Shown here: in pieces, positions 43,286-51,404 of the stretch | Layout: each line of letters opens with the position of its first letter | Position numbering within the stretch: the first letter of the stretch is position 1 | Position numbers and translations under genes: made by a program | DNA from: Streptomyces marianii | Lineage (GTDB): Bacteria > Actinomycetota > Actinomycetes > Streptomycetales > Streptomycetaceae | Reading direction: 5' to 3' | Assembly: GCF_005795905.1 (NCBI RefSeq) | Contig: NZ_VAWE01000001.1 | Span: 3,952,001-4,016,000 of the forward strand | Length of the DNA stretch: 64,000 nt | Notes under the pieces: generated by a model | Seen by the model: only the letters and a program-made list of their open reading frames with translations | Told to the model about the DNA's origin: nothing | Databases searched by the model: none

Positions 43286-44266
43286 ATGGAGCGCGCCGCA
43301 CGCGCCTTTTGGCTCAATTCCCCAGGTCAGGGCGAGATTCGGGATGTTCGTCTGGAGCAACCCGACCAGGGTGACGTGGTCGTGCGCAGCCTCTGCTCCG
43401 GGGTGAGCCGCGGCACGGAGAGCCTCGTCTTCCGGGGCGGGGTGCCGGAGAGCCAGTATGCGGCGATGCGGGCGCCGTTCCAGGAGGGCGAGTTCCCCGG
43501 ACCGGTCAAGTACGGCTATCTCAGCGTCGGCGTCGTCGAGGAGGGCCCGTCGCACCTCCTCGACCGGACGGTGTTCTGCCTCCACCCGCACCAGAGCCGT
43601 TACGTCGTTCCGGCGAGTGCGGTCACCCCGGTGCCGGACACGGTGCCCGCCGGACGGGCGGTGCTGGCGGGGACGGTGGAGACCGCGGTGAACGCCCTGT
43701 GGGACGCCGCCCCCCTGGTGGGCGACCGGATCGCGGTCGTCGGCGCCGGGATGGTCGGCGGCTCCGTCGCCGCGCTGCTGGCCGGATACCCGGGCGTACG
43801 GGTGCAGTTGGTCGACGCGAACCCGGAGCGGGCCGCCCTGGCCGCGGCGCTGGGCGTCGACTTCGCCCTCCCGGAGGAGGCCCTCGGCGACTGCGACCTC
43901 GCCGTTCACGCCAGCGCCACCGAGGCCGGTCTGACCCGCTCGCTGGAACTCCTCGCGCCGGAGGGCACGGTGCTGGAGCTGAGCTGGTACGGCGACCGGC
44001 GGATCAGCGTGCCGCTGGGCGAGGCGTTCCACTCCGGCCGGCTGGTCCTGCGCGGCAGCCAGGTGGGGCGGGTGGCGGAGGCCCGGCGTTCGCGCCGCAG
44101 CTACGCGGACCGGCTGGCGCTCTCCCTGGACCTGCTCGCCGACCCGGTGTTCGACGCGCTGATCACCGGTGAGTGCGCCTTCGAGGAACTGCCGTCGGTG
44201 ATGCCGCGGATCGCCTCGGGTGAACTCCCGGGCCTGTGCCACCGGGTGGTGTACGACGCTTCGTAG
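43286..44266 (+). CDS. Zinc-less alcohol-dehydrogenase-type oxidoreductase
   Basis: 326 residues, ATG after GGGAGG. The medium-chain dehydrogenase fold shows LCSGVSRGTESLVFRG and GPVKYGYLSVGVVEEG in the first half, and the Rossmann motif IAVVGAGMVGGSVAALLAGY near residue 155. The catalytic zinc residues Cys and His-Glu are not present in the usual places (CSGVSRGTES). The same type of protein occurs in other PTPS-containing actinomycete loci. It would reduce or oxidise a sugar or alcohol intermediate. It is the first gene of the plus-strand operon. Confidence 0.87.
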   Translation: MERAARAFWLNSPGQGEIRDVRLEQPDQGDVVVRSLCSGVSRGTESLVFRGGVPESQYAAMRAPFQEGEFPGPVKYGYLSVGVVEEGPSHLLDRTVFCLHPHQSRYVVPASAVTPVPDTVPAGRAVLAGTVETAVNALWDAAPLVGDRIAVVGAGMVGGSVAALLAGYPGVRVQLVDANPERAALAAALGVDFALPEEALGDCDLAVHASATEAGLTRSLELLAPEGTVLELSWYGDRRISVPLGEAFHSGRLVLRGSQVGRVAEARRSRRSYADRLALSLDLLADPVFDALITGECAFEELPSVMPRIASGELPGLCHRVVYDAS

Positions 44267-44488
44267 CGGGCGCCGAGTCGCCGCTTCCGCGGCCCCACTT
44301 CGGGTCCCCGCCGCGCGGACGTCCCCCGGTCCGGCACGTACCGCACCCGTGAGGCACCGCTCCGACGTGCCCGATCCCCGCGGAAATCCGAACGACCTGC
44401 GTCTTTGAACACGCAGTACTCTCCGGCCGTACTGATGGACACGGCCGCCCGCCGGCGGCCGAGCCGTACGACCGGGAGGTCACAGCCG

Positions 44489-44887
44489 TTGTTCAGCGTC
44501 ACCGTCCGTGAGCACCTCATGATCGCTCACAGCTTCCACGGCGAGGTCTTCGGGCCCGCGCAACGTCTGCACGGAGCGACGTACCTTGTGGACGCCACCT
44601 TCCGCCGTGCCGAGTTGGACGCCGACGGCCTCGTCGTCGACATCGGCCTCGCCACCGCCGAACTGGGCAAGGTGGTCGGCGAGTTCAACTACCGCAACCT
44701 CGACGAGGTGCCCGAGTTCGCCGGGACCAACACGTCCACGGAGTTCCTGGCCAAGGTCATCGCCGACCGACTGGCGGACCGGGTCCACTCCGGAGCGCTC
44801 GGCGAGGGGGCTCGCGGACTGTCCGGCCTCTCCGTCACGCTGCACGAGTCACACATCGCGTGGGCGAGCTACGAGCGGGATCTGTGA
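44489..44887 (+). CDS. 6-pyruvoyl-tetrahydropterin synthase / QueD-like protein
   Basis: 132 residues, TTG start with GGGAGGT upstream. Three zinc-ligand His can be seen (AHSFHGEVF and RLHGATYLV), and the late Glu/His pair is [12 protein letters not shown]. The catalytic Cys, normally between the His motifs, is absent (the stretch is EVFGPAQRL). Known members act on dihydroneopterin triphosphate to make tetrahydrobiopterin or carboxytetrahydropterin (queuosine). Loss of Cys implies a different reaction. Its stop overlaps the next gene (GTGA). Fits a pterin or pyrimidine pathway fed by the GTP cyclohydrolase homologue. Confidence 0.88.
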   Translation: MFSVTVREHLMIAHSFHGEVFGPAQRLHGATYLVDATFRRAELDADGLVVDIGLATAELGKVVGEFNYRNLDEVPEFAGTNTSTEFLAKVIADRLADRVHSGALGEGARGLSGLSVTLHESHIAWASYERDL

Positions 44888-46077
44888 GAGCGGGCTCCGT
44901 GAGCACGCGTCCCGAGGAGTACGGCGCCGCAGCCGCGCCCGAGCGCACCGTCCGGTTCGTCATGCCGGGGGGCGTGGACGACCCGGCGGCGCCGAGCGGC
45001 GGCAACGTCTACGACCGCCGGGTGTGCCGTGAACTGCCCAGGATCGGCTGGCAGGTTCACGAGCACGCCGTCCCGGGCGAGTGGCCGCGGCCCGGTGCCG
45101 GGCCGCGGTCCGAACTGGCGCGGGTGCTGCGCGAGTCGCCCGACGGCAGCCTGGTCCTCCTCGACGGACTCGTCGCGTGCGGGGTCCCCGACCTCGTCGT
45201 GCCCGAGGCGGCACGGCTGCGGCTGGCGGTGCTGGTGCATCTGCCGCTGGGCGACGAGACCGGGCTCGCTCCGGCGGTCGCCGCGGAACTGGACGCCGCG
45301 GAGCGCATGACGCTGCGGTCCGCGGCGGCGGTCGTGGCGCCCAGCGAGTGGGCTGCGGGACGGCTGGTGGAACACCACGGGCTCGACCCGGACCGGGTCC
45401 GTGCCGCCGCCCCCGGCGCGGATGTCGCGCCGCTCGCGCCCGGCACCGCGACCGGGGCGCCCGCCCTCCCCGGGCGGGGTGCCGCGCCGGACGTCGTGGG
45501 TCCCCGGCTGCTGTGCGTGGCCTCCGTGACCCCGCGCAAGGGGCAGCACCTCCTGGTCGAGGCCCTGGCGTCCGTCGCGGGACTGCCGTGGACCTGCGAG
45601 CTCGTGGGCGGAATCGGCCATGACCCCGGCTACGTCGCCCGGCTCCGGGAGCTGATCGCGGAGCACGGCCTGGACGGCCGGGTGCGCCTCGCCGGACCCC
45701 GGTCCGGTCCCGACCTGAACGCGAGCTACGCGGCCGCCGATCTGCTGGTGCTCGCCTCGCACACCGAGACGTACGGGATGGTCGTCACCGAGGCGCTCGC
45801 ACGCGGTGTCCCCGTCCTGGCGACGGCCGCCGGCGGGCTCCCGGAGGCGGTCGGGCAGGCGCCCGACGGGAGTGTGCCCGGCACGCTCGTGCCGCCGGGG
45901 GACCCGGCGGCGCTCGCCGCGGCACTGCGCCGCTGGCTCTCCGAGCCCGGCGAGCGGCACCGCTCGAAGACGGCCGCGCGACGGCGGCGCACCGCACTGG
46001 CCGGCTGGGAGGCGACCTCCCGGAGCCTGGCCAAGGCGCTGGAACAACTCCGGCAGAACCCCCTGGAGGCCGTGTGA
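44884..46077 (+). CDS. GT4-family glycosyltransferase
   Basis: 397 residues, GTG overlapping the PTPS stop; a second GTG seven codons later (GTG AGC ACG) is possible. N-terminal acceptor domain begins [20 protein letters not shown]. The donor domain has [20 protein letters not shown], then [40 protein letters not shown] and [12 protein letters not shown], which hold the E-x7-E motif of GT4 enzymes. It transfers a sugar from a nucleotide donor. Next to the methyltransferase (GTGA overlap) it probably decorates the cluster product. Confidence 0.92.
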   Translation: MRAGSVSTRPEEYGAAAAPERTVRFVMPGGVDDPAAPSGGNVYDRRVCRELPRIGWQVHEHAVPGEWPRPGAGPRSELARVLRESPDGSLVLLDGLVACGVPDLVVPEAARLRLAVLVHLPLGDETGLAPAVAAELDAAERMTLRSAAAVVAPSEWAAGRLVEHHGLDPDRVRAAAPGADVAPLAPGTATGAPALPGRGAAPDVVGPRLLCVASVTPRKGQHLLVEALASVAGLPWTCELVGGIGHDPGYVARLRELIAEHGLDGRVRLAGPRSGPDLNASYAAADLLVLASHTETYGMVVTEALARGVPVLATAAGGLPEAVGQAPDGSVPGTLVPPGDPAALAAALRRWLSEPGERHRSKTAARRRRTALAGWEATSRSLAKALEQLRQNPLEAV

Positions 46078-47027
46078 GTACGACCGATGTCACGCGTTAC
46101 GCACCGGAGTGGCTGGCGCTGCGGGAGGCCGCCGACGCGGCGGCCCGCGCGCCCGAACTCCTGGAGCCGCTGCGGCTCCGGCTGCCCGGCTCCGGCCCGG
46201 ACCCGACGGACCTGCACGGCCCGGTCGCCCCGCTGGTGATCCGGGACCTCGGGTGCGGCACCGGTTCGATGGGGCGCTGGCTGGCGCCCCGGCTGAGCGG
46301 CCGCCAGCACTGGATCCTGCACGACCACGACCCGCGGCTGCTCGAACTGGCCGCCACCCGGTTGCCGCGGAGGGCGGCGGACGGCAGCCCCGTCACGGTC
46401 GCGACGGAGCGCGGTGACGTCTCCCGGCTGACGGCGGAACGGCTCAAGGGCACCTCGCTGGTGACGGCGTCCGCGCTGCTGGACCTGTTCACCCGGGAGG
46501 AGCTGGACGGGCTGGTCGCGGCCTGCGCCGGGGCCGGCTGCCCGGCACTGCTGGCGCTGTCGGTGGTGGGGCGGGTGGACCTGTCCCCCGCGGACCCGAT
46601 GGACGCCGAGGTCACCGATGCCTTCAACGCCCACCAGCGGCGTGAGGAACACGGCCGCCGGTTGCTCGGGCCCGACGCGGTCGCGGCGGCCTCCGTCGCC
46701 TTCGCCCGCCGGGGCATGACCGTGCGGGTGCAGACCAGCCCGTGGCGGCTCGGCGCCGGGGCGGTGGGCTTCCCTGACACCGCGGCGGTCCCGGGCTCCG
46801 TCGGCGGTGACGGCCACGCGCAGGACGGGCGGTTGTCGCGGCAGCTGGCGGCGGAGTGGCTGCGGGGCTGGGTCGGCGCGGCGCGGGAGCAGCGGCCGGG
46901 AATCGCCTCACGCGCCGAGGCGTATCTGCGGCGCCGTCTGGAGGCGTGCGAGGCAGGCGAGTTGAGCGTGGTGGTCCATCACAGCGATGTGCTGGCGCTG
47001 CCCGGGCGGACGGGCGGCGCCTCGTGA
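46074..47027 (+). CDS. SAM-dependent class I methyltransferase
   Basis: 317 residues, GTG overlapping the previous stop. Motif I is IRDLGCGTGSMGRWLAPRL near residue 60, followed by the acidic residues HDHDPRLLELAA. TSLVTASALLDLFTREELDG and CPALLALSVVGRVDL continue the fold. The C-terminal half contains a helical cap. The target atom cannot be read; small-molecule methylation in this cluster is likely. Its stop overlaps the flippase-like gene. Confidence 0.9.
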   Translation: MSTTDVTRYAPEWLALREAADAAARAPELLEPLRLRLPGSGPDPTDLHGPVAPLVIRDLGCGTGSMGRWLAPRLSGRQHWILHDHDPRLLELAATRLPRRAADGSPVTVATERGDVSRLTAERLKGTSLVTASALLDLFTREELDGLVAACAGAGCPALLALSVVGRVDLSPADPMDAEVTDAFNAHQRREEHGRRLLGPDAVAAASVAFARRGMTVRVQTSPWRLGAGAVGFPDTAAVPGSVGGDGHAQDGRLSRQLAAEWLRGWVGAAREQRPGIASRAEAYLRRRLEACEAGELSVVVHHSDVLALPGRTGGAS

Positions 47028-48004
47028 TCAGGGCGATCCGGGGGCGTCTCCGGCTGCTCGCCGGGACGGCGCGCAGGGCGGTCCGGGGGCGTCTCGGCCT
47101 GCTCGCCGGTGCGGCGCTGGTCGCGGCGACGCTGTGGTGGCAGGGCACCGGCGCCTTCGTGGACGGGCTGCGCGGTGTCGACGCGCCCGCGCTCCTGGCC
47201 GCCCTGGGCATCGGCCTGTTCACGACGGTGCTGAGCGCGTGGCGCTGGTGCCTGGTGGCACGGGCGCTGGACATCCGGCTGGCGCTCGGGCCGGCCGTCG
47301 CCGACTACTACCGCTCCCTGTTCCTGAACGCCGCGCTGCCCGGCGGGGTGGCCGGTGATGTGCACCGCGCGGTGCGGCACGGTCGGAGCGCCGGCGCCGT
47401 GGGCCGGGGGGTGCGCGCGGTCGTCCTCGAACGCGTGGCGGGGCAGGCGGTCCTGGTGGCCGTCGGTGCCGTCCTGCTGGTGGCACATCCGTCGCGGCCG
47501 CTGGAGCGGGCCGGCGGGGCTCTCCGGGAGTTCGTGCTGACGCCCGGTGCTGCCGTGTTCGTCACCGTGGTGGCCGGGCTGGTGGCCGTGGCCGCCGTGC
47601 GGCGGCCGGGCGGCTCGCGGTGGGGCCGCGCGGTCCGCGGCACGCTGGCCGAGGCGCGGGTGGCGTTCCTCGGCCGGCGCCACGGTCCCGGGGTACTGCT
47701 CTCGTCCGTCGCGGTGCTGGCCGGGCATCTCGCGATGTTCCTCCTCGCCGCCCGGGCCGCCGGATCGACGGCCGCCGCCGTGGAGTTGCTGCCCCTGATG
47801 GTGCTGGCGCTGCTCGCGATGGCGCTGCCGCTGAACGTGGGCGGCTGGGGTCCCAGGGAGGGCGTCACCGCCTGGGCCTTCGGAGCCGCGGGCCTGGGCA
47901 GTGCCCAGGGACTGAGCACTGCCGTGGCCTACGGGCTACTGGCCTTCGCCGCCGCCCTCCCCGGTGCCGCCGTGCTCGCCGTCCAGTGGTTCGCCGGACC
48001 GCGG
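47024..48004 (+). CDS. Flippase-like / LPG-synthase TM-domain protein (end uncertain)
   Basis: GTG at 47024 overlaps the methyltransferase stop. About 320 residues read as the polytopic family: LLAALGIGLFTTVLSAWRWC, YYRSLFLNAALPGGVAGDVH, AVVLERVAGQAVLVAVGAVL and ALPLNVGGWGPREGVTAWAF. Homology ends around LAVQWFAGPRR (nt about 48004). But no stop codon follows until 49003, so the frame runs on for 1 kb, antisense to the reductase gene. The original stop is probably lost by mutation or sequencing error. The listed end is an estimate. The family includes lipid flippases. Confidence 0.8.
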
Positions 48005-48853
48005 CGCACGCAGGTCGAGTTCGAAGAGGGTGTCCTCGCCGAGGAAGGCGCGGCGCACGGGCGGCCGGAGCGCGTCCCGCATCACGTCGGGTCCGGGGAA
48101 GGCCAGGCCCGGCACACCGTCGCCGATCAGCACCGGCGCCACGGTGACGTACAGCCGGTCGAGGGCGCCCTCGTGGAGGAAGCGGGACACGGTCACGCCG
48201 CCGCCCTCGACGAGTACCCGGCCCAGTCCCCGGCGCGCGAGCTCGTGCACCAGGCGGCGGGGGGTGAACGCGGCGGTGTCGGGGAGGACCAGTACGTCCG
48301 CTCCGGTGCCCGCCGTGCCGTCCGCCGCGGCCCGCGCCGGCTCGCTGCCGGCACCGACCACCCACAGGGTGGGGGCCGCGCCGTCGGTGAACACCTGCCG
48401 GGTCAGCGGGACCCTGCCGTGCGGGTCGAGGACGACGCGCACCGGGTGCGGGCCGGGGCAGGCTCGGACCGTCAGCCGGGGGTCGTCCGCGACGGCGGTC
48501 CCGGCGCCGACGACCACCGCGTCGGAGAGCGCGCGCAGCCGGTGCAGGTGTTCGCGGTCCTCGGGGCCGGTGACGTAGTCGGCGTCGCCCTTGCGGGTCG
48601 CGATGAACCCGTCGAGGCTCTGGCCGAGTTGGGCGAAGGTGAAGCGGGGGCCGGCCAGGCAGAGCGGCAGATAGCGCTCGGCGAGGAGCTCCGCCCCGGC
48701 GGAGGCGTCGTCCGTCCACCGGTACCGCCCGTGCGCGTCGCGGCGCAGTCCGGCTGCCTCGGCGTCCGCTTCGGTCCTTACGTCGAGCAGGCGCTTCCAG
48801 GCGCTGGGCGCGTCGAGCACCCCGGCCGACCGCCCGGGGGGAAGGCCGTTCAC
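47936..48853 (-). CDS. RibD-type pyrimidine reductase (dihydrofolate-reductase fold)
   Basis: 305 residues, GTG start overlapping the creatininase-family stop. The reductase domain starts RFTFAQLGQSLDGFIATRKG and has the NADPH-binding PHPVRVVLDPHGRVPLTRQV and VLVEGGGVTVSRFLHEGALD segments; LYVTVAPVLIGDGVPGLAFP closes it. The deaminase half of bifunctional RibD is missing; instead about 70 residues of unknown nature precede. It would reduce the ribosylaminopyrimidine made from GTP. It ends with a Gly-rich tail that overlaps the flippase-like gene. Confidence 0.92.
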   Translation of the reverse strand: MNGLPPGRSAGVLDAPSAWKRLLDVRTEADAEAAGLRRDAHGRYRWTDDASAGAELLAERYLPLCLAGPRFTFAQLGQSLDGFIATRKGDADYVTGPEDREHLHRLRALSDAVVVGAGTAVADDPRLTVRACPGPHPVRVVLDPHGRVPLTRQVFTDGAAPTLWVVGAGSEPARAAADGTAGTGADVLVLPDTAAFTPRRLVHELARRGLGRVLVEGGGVTVSRFLHEGALDRLYVTVAPVLIGDGVPGLAFPGPDVMRDALRPPVRRAFLGEDTLFELDLRAPRSGEPLDGEHGGTGEGGGEGQ

Positions 48854-49623
48854 CGGGCTCCCTCCCCGGACGGCGCGGCGGAACGTTCCGCCACCAGCAA
48901 CGAGAAATACGCGTCGAAGGAATCGACGAGAGCGGCCAGCAATTCCTTACCCTTCTCCGCCGATGCCAGGGAAGGCCGGCCGACCACACCGGTCTCCGTG
49001 TAAGGGCGCAGACCCAGGGTGAGCAGATGCTCCCGGTCGTCGGCGAGGAAATCGGAGGTCATATGACCGGGGCGTACGAGTTCGGGATGGTCATGCAGCA
49101 GAATCGAAGTCTCCACTTCACCCGCGTGCATATCACTGTGGGACGGGGTCTCCACACCCGCGCGTTCGCGCGCCGCACTCCAGTCGGCCGAACCGGGGAA
49201 AAGCGCCATGCGGGTGCCGGTGCCCAGGGACTCCTGAACCACGTTGCGCAGCACATAGTTTCCGCCGTGCCCATTGATGAGCACGAGATTGCGGACGCCG
49301 GAGCGCCGAAGCGATTCGGCGATGTCCCGCACCACGGCGACGAGCGTCGTGGCGGAAACACTGACGGTACCCGGCCAGGCCGAGTGCTCGTGCGAACAGG
49401 AGAACGTCAGCGGCGGCAGCCGGTGGACCGGGTACGCGGCTGCGACCTCCCGCGCGACGGCACAGGCGATCAACGTGTCGGTGACCAGGGGGAGATACGG
49501 TCCGTGCTGCTCGAAGCTGCCGATCGGCAGGACCGCGACCTCCGCCCGTCCCGCACCCGCGTCCCGGGTCGTGTCCAACGGCAACAGGCCGAGTTCCGGC
49601 GGCCGTACCCGCGGGTCGGTCAT
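48850..49623 (-). CDS. Creatininase-family amidohydrolase, candidate FAPy deformylase
   Basis: 257 residues from MTDPRVRPPE; upstream in-frame ATG (49716) adds doubtful sequence. Metal-binding motifs are VLPIGSFEQHGPYLPLVTD, LVLINGHGGNYVLRNV and SDMHAGEVETSILL. Archaeal ArfB is a creatininase-family enzyme that removes the formyl group from FAPy. Next to a GTP cyclohydrolase II homologue with the FAPy-type residue, the same reaction is the best guess. Mycofactocin MftE is another relative, but no mycofactocin genes are near. Confidence 0.9.
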   Translation of the reverse strand: MTDPRVRPPELGLLPLDTTRDAGAGRAEVAVLPIGSFEQHGPYLPLVTDTLIACAVAREVAAAYPVHRLPPLTFSCSHEHSAWPGTVSVSATTLVAVVRDIAESLRRSGVRNLVLINGHGGNYVLRNVVQESLGTGTRMALFPGSADWSAARERAGVETPSHSDMHAGEVETSILLHDHPELVRPGHMTSDFLADDREHLLTLGLRPYTETGVVGRPSLASAEKGKELLAALVDSFDAYFSLLVAERSAAPSGEGAR

Positions 49624-49760
49624 CTTCCCGCCCCTTTCCTTACGCGCACTTTCTGCGTTCCATGAGATGCGGCCGATCGGAACCGGTGCAATAGCCCGGT
49701 CAGTCGAGATCTCCACACCGAAGACAACTCCCGCCAGAGGCTACCCGATAGGATCCGGCC

Positions 49761-50432
49761 ATGACAGACAGCGATGGCACTCTCCGCATGGACGCTCGCG
49801 CCAAGAACACCGAGCGCATGGCAACTGTCCAACTGTCCACCAAATACGGCATTTTCCGCGCCATCGGCTATCTGGATCGTATTCGCGGTGACGAACAAAT
49901 CGCGCTGGTATACGGCGACATCACGGGAGAGGATGTTCTCGCCCGGCTGCATTCGGAGTGCCTGACCGGCGATGCCTTCGGTTCACGCCACTGCGAGTGC
50001 GGCGACCAACTGGCCGCGGCACTCCGGGCGATCGTCAGCGAGGGTCGCGGAGTCCTCGTGTACCTCCAGGGGCACGAGGGGCGCGGTATCGGTCTGCTCG
50101 CCAAACTCCAGGCGATGCAGCTCCAGGCGGAGGGCATGGACACGGTCGAGGCCAATCTCGCCCTCGGCCTCCCCGTCGACTCCCGCGACTACGGCGTGGC
50201 GGCGGACATGCTGCACGACCTCGGCGTCCGGTCGGTGCGGCTGATGTCGAACAACCCGCTCAAGCGGGAGGCGTTGCTGCGGCACGGCATCGAGGTCAGC
50301 GAGCAGGTGCCGCTGCTCACGCAGCCCCGCGAGGAGAACATCTTCTACCTGCGGGCCAAGCGGGAGCGCATGGGCCATCTGCTCCCCCACCTCGACCGCC
50401 CCCCGCTGGACCGCACGGCGGACCAGCCCTGA
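49761..50432 (+). CDS. GTP cyclohydrolase II homologue of the FAPy-forming type
   Basis: 223 residues, ATG. Zinc ligands are LHSECLTGDAFGSRHCECGD with three Cys. The GTP site has YLQGHEGRGIGLLAKLQA and the end matches RibA (LMSNNPLKREALLRHGIEVS). The residue after KLQA is Met119, where APy-forming enzymes have Tyr (AYxLQ). In the S. coelicolor homologue SCO6655 the equivalent Met120 makes the enzyme release FAPy, with formyl retained; Met-to-Tyr restores APy. So this is predicted to be a FAPy synthase, not a riboflavin enzyme. Divergent from the creatininase-family gene. Confidence 0.92.
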   Translation: MTDSDGTLRMDARAKNTERMATVQLSTKYGIFRAIGYLDRIRGDEQIALVYGDITGEDVLARLHSECLTGDAFGSRHCECGDQLAAALRAIVSEGRGVLVYLQGHEGRGIGLLAKLQAMQLQAEGMDTVEANLALGLPVDSRDYGVAADMLHDLGVRSVRLMSNNPLKREALLRHGIEVSEQVPLLTQPREENIFYLRAKRERMGHLLPHLDRPPLDRTADQP

Positions 50433-50576
50433 GCACGCGCCGCACGACCGACCAGCCCTGAGCACGCGCCGCACGACCGACCAGCCCTGAGCACGCGCCG
50501 CACGGCGGACCAGCTCTGAGCACGCGCCGCACGACCGACCGGCCCTGAGCACGCGCCGCACGGCGGACCAGCCCTG
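50419..50576. repeat. 29-bp tandem repeats beginning inside the cyclohydrolase stop region
   Basis: Five full copies and a partial one of a unit with GACCAGCCCTGAGCACGCGC then CGCACG. The first copy contains the last three codons and the TGA of the cyclohydrolase gene. Each copy repeats this stop context. Copies differ at a few positions (CGG or CCG start, AGCTCTGAG in copy 4). Confidence 0.9.
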
Positions 50577-50633
50577 AGGACGGACGCCACGGCGAACCGG
50601 GCTCGAAGCCGACGGCACGGCGGGCCGCGTCCC

Positions 50634-50668
50634 GAGAGGCCCCTCACCCGACCGGTGAGGGGCCTCTC
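50634..50668 (+). terminator. Strong hairpin terminator
   Basis: GAGAGGCCCCTCACC and GGTGAGGGGCCTCTC form a perfect 15-bp stem around CGACC. It follows the repeat tract and separates the cluster from the ArsR-type gene. Confidence 0.88.
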
Positions 50669-50721
50669 GCACGCCCCACCCCCGAGGCGTCCCTGAGATC
50701 TCCCCCCTTCGACCCTGAGAT

Positions 50722-50773
50722 GTGTCAGTTCTCTTTGACAGGCACTCCGGGGGGTGTCAGCTTTGACTGACAG
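50722..50773. promoter_or_regulatory. Two inverted repeats, candidate ArsR-type operator
   Basis: TGTCAG-TTCTCTT-TGACAG-like and TGTCAG-CTTTGA-CTGACAG elements lie within 52 bp, 20-70 bp upstream of the regulator's start. TGTCA/TGACA half-sites recur four times. The arrangement fits autoregulation by the ArsR-type protein. Confidence 0.65.
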
Positions 50774-50793
50774 GTAACCGCGAGAGGGACGTG

Positions 50794-51150
50794 ATGACCG
50801 GAGGCCCGGCCCCGCACCCGACCGGGGACGAGCTGCTGCGGATCCTCGCGGCGCTCGGCAACCCGCACCGGCTGCGGATCGTCGCCGTGCTCACCGGGGG
50901 CGGCCGCAACTACGTCAGCAGGCTCGCCCGTGAGCTGGGCATCGGACGGCCTCTGCTGCACATGCACCTGCAGCGGCTCGAGGCGGCCGGACTCGTCACG
51001 GGCTCCCTGGAACAGGCGGCGGACGGAAAGGCCGTGAAGTACTTCGAGGTCACCCCGTTCGCCGTCGCCCTGACCCCGGAAGCGGTCGCCCGAGCGGCCC
51101 TGACGATCACCCAGGAGGAGAAGGAAAACGTGAAGGAGAAGGCGAAATGA
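50794..51150 (+). CDS. ArsR-like winged-helix regulator
   Basis: 118 residues from ATG 50794 (GTG at 50791 also possible), with GAGAGGGA upstream. The winged helix reads ELLRILAALGNPHRLRIVAV, then YVSRLARELGIGRPLLHMHL (recognition helix) and QRLEAAGLVTGSLEQA. No metal-binding Cys motif is seen, so the signal is not an obvious metal. A Lys/Glu-rich tail ends the protein. It overlaps the membrane gene (ATGA), which is its likely partner and target. Confidence 0.9.
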   Translation: MTGGPAPHPTGDELLRILAALGNPHRLRIVAVLTGGGRNYVSRLARELGIGRPLLHMHLQRLEAAGLVTGSLEQAADGKAVKYFEVTPFAVALTPEAVARAALTITQEEKENVKEKAK

Positions 51151-51404
51151 ACTCAGCGGACTGGGCCGGAGCCATCGGTGCCGGCGGTGTCTTCCTCTTC
51201 CTGATGGTCGTCGTGTGGCAGGTCGCCGCGACCTGGCGGGCCAGGATGCTCGCGTCCCGCGAGGAGCAGTACAAGCGGCTCGCGGCCAGGTACGCCGAAC
51301 TGCTGGAGGACAACGTCGAGCTGCACCGGCGCACGCTGGAGGAACTGACGCAGGCCCGCGCCTCGATCACGTCGATGGAGAAGATGATGCGCTCCGTCGA
51401 GTAG
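51147..51404 (+). CDS. Small membrane protein with coiled coil
   Basis: 85 residues, ATG overlapping the regulator's stop. One N-terminal helix (IGAGGVFLFLMVVVWQVAAT) and a long amphipathic tail (EEQYKRLAARYAELLEDNVE, LHRRTLEELTQARASITSME) that should form a coiled coil. It is the partner of the ArsR-type regulator. Similar pairs are frequent in Streptomyces, but the function is unknown. Confidence 0.83.
   Translation: MNSADWAGAIGAGGVFLFLMVVVWQVAATWRARMLASREEQYKRLAARYAELLEDNVELHRRTLEELTQARASITSMEKMMRSVE

Noticed and set aside
44869..46047. Minus-strand ORF over the glycosyltransferase
   Set aside because: Antisense shadow; all GT4 motifs are on the plus strand.
48850..49716. Mycofactocin cluster, suggested by the MftE-like creatininase-family protein
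   Set aside because: No mftA-, mftB- or radical SAM mftC-like gene is near; context is GTP-cyclohydrolase type.
49624..49760. FMN riboswitch before the cyclohydrolase homologue
   Set aside because: The 137-bp divergent gap is too short and shows no conserved RFN elements.
50419..50576. CRISPR array
   Set aside because: 29-bp units are contiguous without spacers.
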